Below, one piece after another: positions 7,363 through 14,866 of a DNA stretch of 25,285 bases (position 1 is the first letter of the stretch; the number at the start of each line of letters is the position of its first letter). The position numbers and the translations under genes are program-made. The notes below the pieces were generated by a model that saw only the letters and a program-made list of their open reading frames with translations, was not told the origin of the DNA and did no database searches. Where the stretch lies: positions 1 to 25,285 of the forward strand of contig JANYDM010000068.1 in NCBI GenBank assembly GCA_025363575.1. The letters run 5' to 3'. Source of the stretch: Betaproteobacteria bacterium. GTDB taxonomy: Bacteria; Pseudomonadota; Gammaproteobacteria; Burkholderiales; SG8-41.

Positions 7363-8238
7363 ATGAAAAAACTTTCGTTTGTCCAGCGCAACAATCAGCG
7401 CCATTGGGTCGGCAACGGTTTTCCCGTGCGCAGCATCTTTTCGTACAGCGGCCGCGCGGCCGAGTTGTCGCCGTTTTTGCTGCTCGACTATGCGGGGCCG
7501 GCCACGTTTCCGCCGACCACCGAGCGCAAAGGCGTCGGCGAGCATCCGCATCGCGGCTTTGAGACGGTGACCATCGTGTATGCAGGCGAAGTCGAGCATC
7601 GCGATTCGACGGGCGGCGGCGGCATCATAGGTCCCGGCGACGTGCAGTGGATGACGGCGGCCGGCGGTCTCGTGCATGAAGAATTTCACGGGCCGGCGTT
7701 CGCAAAAAAAGGCGGCGCCTTTGAAATGGTGCAACTGTGGGTGAACCTGCCGGCGAAACACAAGCTCGCGCAGCCGGGTTATCAGGGCATCACGAGCGCG
7801 CAGATTCCGCGTGTCGCGCTGGCGGACAATGCGGGTTCCGTGCGCGTGATCGCGGGCGATTACAACGGCAGCAAGGGCCCGGCGCACACGTTCAGTCCGA
7901 TCAATGTGTGGGACGTGAACCTTGGCGCTGGCCATCGCACGACGTTCAAAGTGCCCGCCGGCTATACGACGGCGCTCTTCGTCATGCGCGGCAGCATACG
8001 GCTGGCCGGCGGCGAGACGATAGGTGAAGCGGAAGTCGCGGTGCTCGAGCGCGGGGGAGAAGAATTTTCCGTCGAGGCGGCAGAAGACACCACGTTGCTG
8101 ATATTGAACGGCGAACCGTTCGCGGAACCCGTCGTCGGCTACGGCCCGTTCGTGATGAACACGCAGAAGGAAATCGAGCAGGCGATGGAGGATTTCCAGA
8201 ACGGGAAGATGGGGCGAATCGCGGAGGCCGTGCAGTAA
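7363..8238 (+). CDS. Pirin family protein (putative quercetinase-like)
   Basis: This 291-residue bicupin of the pirin family keeps the metal-binding residues: HPHRGFETVT gives H61 and H63, and GGLVHEEFHG gives H105 and E107. These equal the four iron ligands of human pirin. Bacterial pirins can act as quercetin 2,3-dioxygenases or redox-linked regulators. The C-terminal pirin domain is present (residues about 180-280, ending GYGPFVMNTQKEIEQAMEDF). The start is the ATG at 7363 with AGGAGAG 5-6 bases upstream; open frame further upstream overlaps the azoreductase and lacks support. It is likely co-transcribed with azoR, as often seen for pirins beside LysR regulators. Confidence 0.92.
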   Translation: MKKLSFVQRNNQRHWVGNGFPVRSIFSYSGRAAELSPFLLLDYAGPATFPPTTERKGVGEHPHRGFETVTIVYAGEVEHRDSTGGGGIIGPGDVQWMTAAGGLVHEEFHGPAFAKKGGAFEMVQLWVNLPAKHKLAQPGYQGITSAQIPRVALADNAGSVRVIAGDYNGSKGPAHTFSPINVWDVNLGAGHRTTFKVPAGYTTALFVMRGSIRLAGGETIGEAEVAVLERGGEEFSVEAAEDTTLLILNGEPFAEPVVGYGPFVMNTQKEIEQAMEDFQNGKMGRIAEAVQ

Positions 8239-8291
8239 CGGATGAGGGGCGCCGGCGCGGCGCGACCCGCCGCGAAGCTGCGGCTCTCGCG

Positions 8292-9071
8292 CTACTTCAG
8301 AACTTCCTCGCCCTGGCGCAGGACGCGCCGCGCGAAATAATGGAACGTGGCGCCGATTGCTTTGGGCTTTAACCGGTAGTCGTGCGCTTCGCGCGCGTGC
8401 TCCGGCTTGATCGCCTTGATCGGCCCGATCGCGCGCGCCATCAGCTGCATGCGCGCGGCACGCTCGATGAATATTGCGAGCACGGCGGCTTCCTCGATAT
8501 TGCAGCAGGCGGCGAGCTGGCCGTGATGCGCAAGCAGGATCGCGCGCTTGGTGCCGATCGCCCTGGTGATGATTTCTCCCTCTTCGTCGCCAATCGGCAC
8601 GCCCGGCCATTCCGCCAGAAACGCGACGTCTTCATAGAACATCGACGTGTCCATGTGCGCGATCGCGAGTTCTTCGCCGACTATCGATAGAGCCGAGCAA
8701 TACGGGGGGTGCGTATGGATGATGGCATTCACTTCCGGCCGGTGGCGGTAGATCCACAGGTGAAAGCGGTTGGATGGATTGACCATGCCGTCGCCTTCGA
8801 GCAGGTTCAGATCATCGTCGACCAGCACCATATTGGATGCCTGCGCTTCGTCGAAGCCGAGCCCGAAGCTCAGCATCCAGTACGTGCCGGGCTTGTCGCC
8901 GCGCGCTGTGATCTGTCCGGCGAGCGCGGATTCATGGCCCTCGTCGGCGAGGATGCGGCAGGTGAGCGCGAGCTTTTGGCGCAAATTCCACGTCGGCGTG
9001 CGCAGGTACTTCTGCATGCGCTCGCTGGTGATCTTGTGGTATTCACTCTTGGGTCTGATCACGGCGCTCAT
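8292..9071 (-). CDS. Class II aldolase/adducin family protein
   Basis: This 259-residue protein has the class II aldolase/adducin fold. The zinc-binding HTHPPYC segment (H119, H121) and a later LAHHGQL (H182/H183) are present. The position that is catalytic Glu in fuculose- and ribulose-phosphate aldolases (SSExxxH) reads NPSNRFH, so the Glu appears to be Ser100. This suggests a decarboxylase, hydrolase or other non-aldol activity. No signal peptide is seen, so it should be cytoplasmic. The ATG at 9071 has GAGGAG 6-7 bases upstream. It lies 35 bases after the Bug gene, in one run with the acetamidase lipoprotein, and may act on a product carried in by that Bug protein. The substrate is unknown. 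Confidence 0.85.
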   Translation of the reverse strand: MSAVIRPKSEYHKITSERMQKYLRTPTWNLRQKLALTCRILADEGHESALAGQITARGDKPGTYWMLSFGLGFDEAQASNMVLVDDDLNLLEGDGMVNPSNRFHLWIYRHRPEVNAIIHTHPPYCSALSIVGEELAIAHMDTSMFYEDVAFLAEWPGVPIGDEEGEIITRAIGTKRAILLAHHGQLAACCNIEEAAVLAIFIERAARMQLMARAIGPIKAIKPEHAREAHDYRLKPKAIGATFHYFARRVLRQGEEVLK

Positions 9072-9106
9072 GGATTACTCCTCGTGCGGACTGTCATTTA
9101 CGAATT

Positions 9107-10093
9107 CTAGTCGATGCGGGCGCCGGACGTTTTGGCCACGGTGCCCCACTTCGCAAGCTCGCTCTTCACGAAATCGGCGAGTTGCTCCGGCGAACCGGCG
9201 ACCACCTCCGTGCCTTGCGCACGCAGGCGCTCGCGCATGTCCGGCGCATTTAGCGCGCGCCCGATCTCGCCGTTCAGCCGCGTGATCACCGCGCGTGGAG
9301 TTGCCGCCGGCGCGAACAATGCATACCAGTTGGCGGCGACGATGCCGGGAAAGCCTGTTTCGACGAATGTAGGCACGCCGGGCAGCAATGGCGAGCGCTG
9401 CTCGCTAGCGACCGCTATCGGCCGCACGCGCCTGGACTCAATGAATGGCTGAAGCGCCAGCATGGTCTCGAACAGCAGCGAAACCTCGCCGCCTACGAGG
9501 CTGGCAATCGCAGGCGCGCCGCCCTTGTAAGGCACGTGCACGATGTCGATTTTCGCCACGGTCTTGAAGAGTTCGCCAGTCAGGTGAAACAGGTGCCCGT
9601 TGCCCGCCGAGCCGAAGCTCAATTGGTCGGGCCGCGATTTCGCGAGCGCGACGATCTCGTTGACCGTGCGCGCGGGCAACGATGGGTGCGCAACGAACAC
9701 TGTCGTCACGGACACGAGCAGCGCGACGGGCGCAAAGTCCTTCACCGTGTCGTAAGGCAACTTCGAGTAAATGCTCGGATTGATCGTGTGGCTGGTCGGC
9801 GTCAGCAACACGGTGTAGCCATCGGGCGCGGCTTTGGCGACTGCGTCGCTGCCGATGATGCCGCCTGCACCGGGCCGGTTGTCGACGATAAACTGCTGGC
9901 CGAAAGCTTGCGCGAGCTTTTGCGCGATCAGGCGACCGACGATGTCGGTGCCGCCGCCCGCCGCGATCGGGATCACCATGCGCACCGGCTTTGCCGGGTA
10001 ATCAGATTGCGCGTGCGCGTGGCACGCGAGCATCGCTGCCGCCATGACGAATGCGGATGCAGGATGATTCCAATGGCGGTCGTGCACCGTCAT
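9107..10093 (-). CDS. Bug/TctC family tripartite tricarboxylate receptor
   Basis: This 328-residue periplasmic receptor has a Sec signal (core ASAFVMAAAMLACHAHA, cleavage before QSDYPAKP) and the full set of family motifs: VRMVIPIAAGGGTDIVGR, VDNRPGAGGIIGSD, APDGYTVLLTPTSHTINPS, LPYDTVKDFAPVALL, VPYKGGAPAIASL and SRRVRPIAVAS. The ATG at 10093 lies four bases after the acetamidase stop, with its GGAG ribosome-binding site placed in that junction (TAGGAGCATG). The two genes are therefore tightly coupled. Coupling to a periplasmic amidase suggests that the receptor captures the released acid or the amide; that is inference. Confidence 0.95.
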   Translation of the reverse strand: MTVHDRHWNHPASAFVMAAAMLACHAHAQSDYPAKPVRMVIPIAAGGGTDIVGRLIAQKLAQAFGQQFIVDNRPGAGGIIGSDAVAKAAPDGYTVLLTPTSHTINPSIYSKLPYDTVKDFAPVALLVSVTTVFVAHPSLPARTVNEIVALAKSRPDQLSFGSAGNGHLFHLTGELFKTVAKIDIVHVPYKGGAPAIASLVGGEVSLLFETMLALQPFIESRRVRPIAVASEQRSPLLPGVPTFVETGFPGIVAANWYALFAPAATPRAVITRLNGEIGRALNAPDMRERLRAQGTEVVAGSPEQLADFVKSELAKWGTVAKTSGARID

Positions 10094-10097
10094 GCTC

Positions 10098-11183
10098 CTA
10101 AGGCCGCGACCAGAACGGGCGATTGGCGTTGAATATTTTTTTCGGGATCGCGCCGTACACCATCAGCACGTCGTCGACCGCTTCGCCGACGACGTAGTTG
10201 ACCGCAATGCTGGCGAGGGAATAGGCATCCTGCGCCGAAAGGCCGCGCTCTTTTTGCAGGAATGCGATGGTTTCCTGGGCGGCTTCTTTCAGCGCGTTAT
10301 CGAGATCGCGGTCCATGCCCATCACGTAATAATTGTCCGCGTCTTCGGCGCGCGGCCATTTCATCGTGCGCCCCGCGCCTTTGTGCACGATGAACTGCAG
10401 CACCGGCGTCAGCGACGCTTCGATTGCAGTGCCGTTGATTTCGCCGTCGCCCTGTACGGCATGCGAATCGCCGGTGTAGAACAACGCGCCGGGCTGATGC
10501 ACCGGCAGGTACAACGATGAGCCGGTCGTTAGCCGGTTGAAGTCCATGTTGCCGCCATAGATGCCGGGAGGGCGCGTGTTCGCCAGCGGCTGCGGCGGCA
10601 TTACCGTCATGATGCCCATGAAAGGCACCAGCGGAATCTCAATGCCGGGTGCGAACAGCGCGACACCGCGCTGCAGATCGAAGCGAATGATTTTCGGATA
10701 CGGCCCGGTATGTATGTCGGGCAGCACGCCGGTGCCTTTGCCGCTGTTGTTGACGCCGTAGGGCACGCGGAACTTCAGGTCGCGGATGCGCACTTCCAGC
10801 ATATCGCCGGGCTCCGCGCTCTCGACGTAGATGGGCCCGGTCAGTACGTGCGCGCCGGAATCCTTCGGGTGCACGGCTTGGTTGTAGATCTCGAGCGCGT
10901 CGGGCAGCACTTCGTCAGCCGTCACTCCGCCGGCCGCGAAGAATTTCACCGGGTCAATGCCATTGTTCACGCCCTGATGCGAGAGCGTATCCATCGCGAC
11001 AGTCTGGCCGGATTGCACGCGCAATACCGGCTGGCGTCCCGCCGGCAAATGACCCCAGGCGATGGTTTGCGGCGTGACCGGCACGTGCGCGTCCATAGTG
11101 TAGGGGATCGTCTGCAACTGGCCGCACGCGGACAATGCGATTGCGACCACGCTGGCCGCCATGCAGATGCGAAGTAAATTCAT
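10098..11183 (-). CDS. Acetamidase/formamidase family lipoprotein
   Basis: This 361-residue protein belongs to the FmdA/AmdA acetamidase-formamidase family, which hydrolyses short amides to ammonia and a carboxylate. Key family segments are DTLSHQGVNNGIDPVKF, GPIYVESAEPGDMLEVRI, MGIMTV and GDSHAVQGDGEINGTAIE. Unusually it begins with a lipoprotein signal: MNLLRICMAASVVAIALSAC, lipobox LSAC, Cys20, followed by Gly. It is therefore probably membrane-anchored in the periplasm, while typical FmdA is cytoplasmic. The start at 11183 is favoured by the signal peptide and by GGGAGAAAG just upstream; a longer open frame to 11336 adds no family sequence. It heads a minus-strand run with a Bug receptor and a class II aldolase. 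Confidence 0.88.
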   Translation of the reverse strand: MNLLRICMAASVVAIALSACGQLQTIPYTMDAHVPVTPQTIAWGHLPAGRQPVLRVQSGQTVAMDTLSHQGVNNGIDPVKFFAAGGVTADEVLPDALEIYNQAVHPKDSGAHVLTGPIYVESAEPGDMLEVRIRDLKFRVPYGVNNSGKGTGVLPDIHTGPYPKIIRFDLQRGVALFAPGIEIPLVPFMGIMTVMPPQPLANTRPPGIYGGNMDFNRLTTGSSLYLPVHQPGALFYTGDSHAVQGDGEINGTAIEASLTPVLQFIVHKGAGRTMKWPRAEDADNYYVMGMDRDLDNALKEAAQETIAFLQKERGLSAQDAYSLASIAVNYVVGEAVDDVLMVYGAIPKKIFNANRPFWSRP

Positions 11184-11411
11184 GAGCGCTTTCTCCCGTG
11201 TACGGATCCAATCGAGTATACCCCGCGATACGCACGTTGACCGCGTTGCGCGGACGTGCCACATTCCATCTGCGCAGCGCACGCTTGCGGTCGAGCGCAA
11301 TCCGGTAGCACGCAGTAAAAACTCAGCTGCGTCCAACGGGACCTATTGCGCACCGTTAACGGGCGCCGCCGCCGTCACAGGTGCCGCAAGATCCATTCAA
11401 TGGAGAGTCCC

Positions 11412-12392
11412 ATGAATACCCCGCAGCGAACGATGGCCGCCACCGGATTGATCGCCGCAATGCTCGCCGCCTGCGTGCAGAATGCCGCTGCGCAGAAATG
11501 GCCCGACAAGCCCGTGCGCATCGTGACGCCGTTCGCACCCGGCGGCGGCACCGACGTGTTCGGCCGCCTGCTGGCGCAGCGTCTCACCGAAGTGCTCGGC
11601 CAGCAATTCATTGTCGACAATCGCCCCGGCGCGGGCTCGACGACCGGCACGGAATTCGTCGCGAAATCGCCGCCGGATGGCTATACGCTGCTGATGACCT
11701 CGGCGTCCTTTACGTTCAACCCCGGCCTTTACTCAAAGCTTCGTTACGATTCAGTCAAGGATTTCGCGCGCGTGTCGCAGGTCGTGCGCGTGCCGCACGT
11801 CATCAATGTGCTGCCCTCGTTTCCTGCCAGGAACGTGCAGGATCTGGTGCGCATCGCGCGCGCCAAGCCCGGCGAAGTGCTGTACGCGTCGTCTGGGCCC
11901 GGCAGCGCTCTGCATCTGGCTGGCGCGCTGTTCGGCGTCGTAACCGGCACGCAGCTTACGCACGTGCCTTATAAAGGCGGTACCGCGGCGGCGACCGCCA
12001 TCCTGAGCGGCGAGGCGACGGTTGCTTTCAGCACGATAGAAACAATCATGACCCTGCTGCAGTCGGGCCGGCTGAAGCCGCTGGCGGTGTCGACGCGCGA
12101 ACGCGCCGCCGTTTTGCCGCAAGTGCCGACGGTCGCCGAATCGGGGTTCAAGAACTACGAGGTGGTCGGTTGGTTCGGCATCATGGCGCCGGCCGCGACG
12201 CCCAGGCCGGTGGTTGATCTCCTCAGCGGCGAAATTGCGAAAGCGATGGCGACGCCGGCGATGCGCGAGCGCGCCACGCAAGACGGCGCGACGCCGGTCG
12301 GTAGCACGCCGGAGGAGTTCGACCGCGCCGTGCGTGCGGACATCGTGAAGTGGACAAAAATCATTCACGACGCAGGCATCAAGCTGGACTGA
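11412..12392 (+). CDS. Bug/TctC family tripartite tricarboxylate receptor (first of a tandem pair)
   Basis: This 326-residue periplasmic receptor has a signal segment MAATGLIAAMLAACVQNAAA before mature QKWPDKPVR. The signal also contains a lipobox-like LAAC, so lipid anchoring is possible. Motifs: VRIVTPFAPGGGTDVFGR, VDNRPGAGSTTGTEF, PPDGYTLLMTSASFTFNPG, VPYKGGTAAATAI and SGRLKPLAVST. The ATG at 11412 has GGAGAG 5 bases upstream. Open frame continues upstream to 11346 but lacks family sequence. It is the first gene of a plus-strand operon, five bases before the next Bug gene. The two share the fold but differ at the ligand loop (GGGTD here, GGAAD next), so they may bind different solutes. Confidence 0.95.
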   Translation: MNTPQRTMAATGLIAAMLAACVQNAAAQKWPDKPVRIVTPFAPGGGTDVFGRLLAQRLTEVLGQQFIVDNRPGAGSTTGTEFVAKSPPDGYTLLMTSASFTFNPGLYSKLRYDSVKDFARVSQVVRVPHVINVLPSFPARNVQDLVRIARAKPGEVLYASSGPGSALHLAGALFGVVTGTQLTHVPYKGGTAAATAILSGEATVAFSTIETIMTLLQSGRLKPLAVSTRERAAVLPQVPTVAESGFKNYEVVGWFGIMAPAATPRPVVDLLSGEIAKAMATPAMRERATQDGATPVGSTPEEFDRAVRADIVKWTKIIHDAGIKLD

Positions 12393-12397
12393 CGCTG

Positions 12398-13366
12398 ATG
12401 ACGAATGTTTTAAATGCACTGGCAATCCTGCCGGCGTTGCTCGCAATTTCGACGCCGGTTCACGCGGAAGATTTTCCCGCCAGGCCGATCCGCCTGATCG
12501 TGCCGTATCCCGCCGGCGGCGCCGCCGACGTGATGGGCCGCATCATCGCGCAAAAGCTGACGGCTACCCTGAGTCAGCAGGTGGTGGTCGACAACCGGCC
12601 CGGCGCCGGGACCATACTCGGCACCGAAATCGTCGCGCGCGCCGTGCCCGACGGCTATACGCTGCTGATGGGCACGGCTACCAATGCGATCGGCGCGAGC
12701 TTGTACCCAAAGCTGCCGTACGATTTCGAAAAAGATCTCGCGCCCATCGGCCTCGCGTCCGCGGGCCAGTTCTGCCTCGTGCTGCACCCGTCAGTGCCGG
12801 CGAACTCAGTCAAGGAACTCGTGGCGCTCGCGAAAGCGAAACCGGGACAACTCAATTTCGCTTCGTCCGGCAACGGCGGCGGGCCGCACCTCGCCATCGA
12901 AATGCTCAAATCGATGGCGGGCATCGACCTGTTCCACGTGCCGTATAAAGGCGCGGCGCCGGCGATTACCGACCTGCTCGCGGGCGCGGAGCAATTGATG
13001 GCGATCGATATCTCGCTCGTTCTGCAGTATATGAAGGCGGGCCGGCTCAGAGGTGTCGCGGTGACGGGGCTCAAGCGCTCCGCCGCCGTGCCTGACCTGC
13101 CGACCATGGACGAATCCGGATTTGCTGGCTATGAAGTTATCCCGTGGTACGGGCTGTTGACGACCGCGGGTGCGCCGCCAGCGGCAATTGCGCGGCTCAA
13201 TTCAGAACTCGCGAAGGTCACGACCGATGCAACGATCCGCGAGCGCCTCGTGAGCCAGGGCATAGAAGCGAGATCGAGCACGCCCGCTGAATTTGCGCGT
13301 TTCATACATGCCGACATCGTCAAATATGCCAGGCTGGTGAAAGCCTCCGGCGCGAAAGTGGACTAA
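12398..13366 (+). CDS. Bug/TctC family tripartite tricarboxylate receptor (second of a tandem pair)
   Basis: This 322-residue receptor has a standard Sec signal (LNALAILPALLAISTPVHA, cleavage before EDFPARP). Motifs: IRLIVPYPAGGAADVMGR, VDNRPGAGTILGTEI, VPDGYTLLMGTATNAIGAS, LPYDFEKDLAPIGL, VPYKGAAPAITDL and AGRLRGVAVTG. The ligand loop reads GGAAD, where most neighbours read GGGTD. The start is the ATG at 12398, five bases after the previous stop; no strong separate ribosome-binding site is seen, so translation is probably coupled. Its own stop lies three bases before the MmgE/PrpD start, which links it closely to that enzyme. Confidence 0.95.
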   Translation: MTNVLNALAILPALLAISTPVHAEDFPARPIRLIVPYPAGGAADVMGRIIAQKLTATLSQQVVVDNRPGAGTILGTEIVARAVPDGYTLLMGTATNAIGASLYPKLPYDFEKDLAPIGLASAGQFCLVLHPSVPANSVKELVALAKAKPGQLNFASSGNGGGPHLAIEMLKSMAGIDLFHVPYKGAAPAITDLLAGAEQLMAIDISLVLQYMKAGRLRGVAVTGLKRSAAVPDLPTMDESGFAGYEVIPWYGLLTTAGAPPAAIARLNSELAKVTTDATIRERLVSQGIEARSSTPAEFARFIHADIVKYARLVKASGAKVD

Positions 13367-13369
13367 GCG

Positions 13370-14725
13370 ATGGGCCTGCAAATCGAGCAGCTGGCGGAGT
13401 TCGTGGCGCGCACGCAATGGGAAGACGTGCCCGCTCCGGTGCAGCGTCACACCAAGCTCGTGCTGCTCGATACACTGGGCGTGATGCTGGCGGGCGCGCA
13501 GCGCCCCGAGGCAAGTGGATTGCGCGCGCGACTCGCGTCGACGGCGGGGACGGGCGCGACGGTTTACGCGCGCGGCTGGCCGCGGCACGATCCGCGCACA
13601 GCAGCGCTGCTGAACGGAATCGGCGGCCGCTCCATCGAATTGTGCGAAGGCCTGCGGCTCGTGACCGGGCAGGCGGCGATGCAGGTGCTGCCCGGCGTGC
13701 TCGCTGTCGGCGAGCATGCGGGGAGTTCGGGCCGCGAAATGCTCGCCGCGTTCATTGCCGGCTACGATCTCGCCGCGCGTTTCAATTTCGCGTTCACGCC
13801 GCGGCCGCTTGCGCATCAGAACGGGCAGGCGTCCTTGTTGGCGGCGGTCGCAGCGGGCGCGCGGTTACGCGGCCTCGATGCAGCAGGCGTCAGCCTTGCG
13901 ATGCGCATCGCGACTACGCTGGTGATGACGCCGAGCTATACGAATGCAGTGGCGGGTGCGACGACGCTGAATGTGGCCGGCGGCATGAGCGGTTTTGCTG
14001 CGGCGCTTGCGCCCGACCTCGCGCTCGCGGGTTTCACCGCCCAGGACGACGCGATCGAAGAGGCGCTGGGCCATCTCGTCGGCGGCGGCTTCAAGCCCGA
14101 AGGTCTGCTCGACGGGCTCGGCAAGCGCTGGGAAATCACGCGCAATTATTTTCGGCTCTACGCGTGCTGCAATCCCATCCATCCCGCGCTCGACATGGTG
14201 AAAGATGCGCTCGCCGAGTTGAAGCCCGGGCCGCAGGACATCGAGCGCATCGACATCGCGACTTACCGTTTTGCGTCCGTGATGCGCAATCCCGCACCGC
14301 CTAATTTTTTCGCATCAAAATATTCGCTGCCGCACGCGGCGGCCGTGATGATAGTGCGCGGCAATGCCGGTCATGCGGCGATCGACGACTCGGCATTGCG
14401 CGATCCCGCGATCGCCGCGCTGCGCCAGCGCGTGCATGTCGTGGAAGATGCCGCGATGAGCGCCGTAGCGCCGCGCTTGCGGCCTGCGCGCGTTACCATC
14501 AAGCTCAACGACGGACGCAGCGCGACGCATGAATGCGACAGCCATCGCGGCGATTTCAACCGGCCGTTCGCGGAATCCGAGATCCGCGCCAAATTCCACG
14601 AGCTCGCGGGCGAAGTGCTGACGCCTGACGGGTGCAAAAGAGTTGAAGCCGCGATTGACCGCTGCGAGGAATGGAAAAGCGTAGGCGATTTGGTTGCGTT
14701 GATGCGGGGGCACGCTAAACCGTGA
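13370..14725 (+). CDS. MmgE/PrpD family protein
   Basis: This 451-residue protein matches the MmgE/PrpD fold (2-methylcitrate dehydratase, cis-aconitate decarboxylase and immune-responsive gene 1 relatives). Family marks: LVLLDTLGVMLAGAQRPEA near residue 30, HDPRTAALLNGIGGRSIELCEG near residue 75, GREMLAAFIAGYDLAARF near residue 122, AGGMSGFAAALAPDLALAGF near residue 203, and YFRLYACCNPIHPALDM near residue 260. Substrates are typically tricarboxylic or other branched acids. No signal peptide is seen. The ATG at 13370 follows the Bug stop by three bases, so expression is coupled to a receptor that could supply the substrate. No prpB or prpC is nearby, so a methylcitrate-cycle role is not supported. 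Confidence 0.9.
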   Translation: MGLQIEQLAEFVARTQWEDVPAPVQRHTKLVLLDTLGVMLAGAQRPEASGLRARLASTAGTGATVYARGWPRHDPRTAALLNGIGGRSIELCEGLRLVTGQAAMQVLPGVLAVGEHAGSSGREMLAAFIAGYDLAARFNFAFTPRPLAHQNGQASLLAAVAAGARLRGLDAAGVSLAMRIATTLVMTPSYTNAVAGATTLNVAGGMSGFAAALAPDLALAGFTAQDDAIEEALGHLVGGGFKPEGLLDGLGKRWEITRNYFRLYACCNPIHPALDMVKDALAELKPGPQDIERIDIATYRFASVMRNPAPPNFFASKYSLPHAAAVMIVRGNAGHAAIDDSALRDPAIAALRQRVHVVEDAAMSAVAPRLRPARVTIKLNDGRSATHECDSHRGDFNRPFAESEIRAKFHELAGEVLTPDGCKRVEAAIDRCEEWKSVGDLVALMRGHAKP

Positions 14726-14730
14726 AGATT

Positions 14731-14819
14731 CCCTCCCGTGCGCAATGCGCGGGGGAGGGGGTGGGGGGGCAAATTAAAACGCCCCCGTCCTGTCCTTCCC
14801 CCGTACGCAGGGGAGGGGA
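14731..14819. repeat. G/C-run palindromic intergenic element
   Basis: Between the MmgE/PrpD and hydantoinase genes lies a complex inverted repeat. G-rich strand runs (14751-14770) can pair imperfectly with C-rich runs (14781-14802). Two smaller hairpins flank it: CCTCCCGTGCGC with GCGCGGGGGAGG, and CCTTCCCCC with GGGGAGGGG. Similar C/G-run palindromes recur between genes in many betaproteobacteria. It may act as a REP-type element, mRNA stabiliser or attenuator inside the operon. Confidence 0.7.
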
Positions 14820-14866
14820 TGCTTTTAGGACGCCGTGTTGAAATGTTTTAGCGAGGAGGAAGCCAA

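Noticed and set aside
7192..8610. A 472-codon minus-strand frame opposite the pirin gene
   Set aside because: It has an Arg-rich, low-complexity translation, and the plus strand encodes an obvious pirin with its metal ligands.
13370..14725. Methylcitrate cycle (prp) operon
   Set aside because: Only a PrpD-fold gene is present; prpB, prpC and acnD-like genes are missing, and the neighbours are Bug receptors and a hydantoinase.
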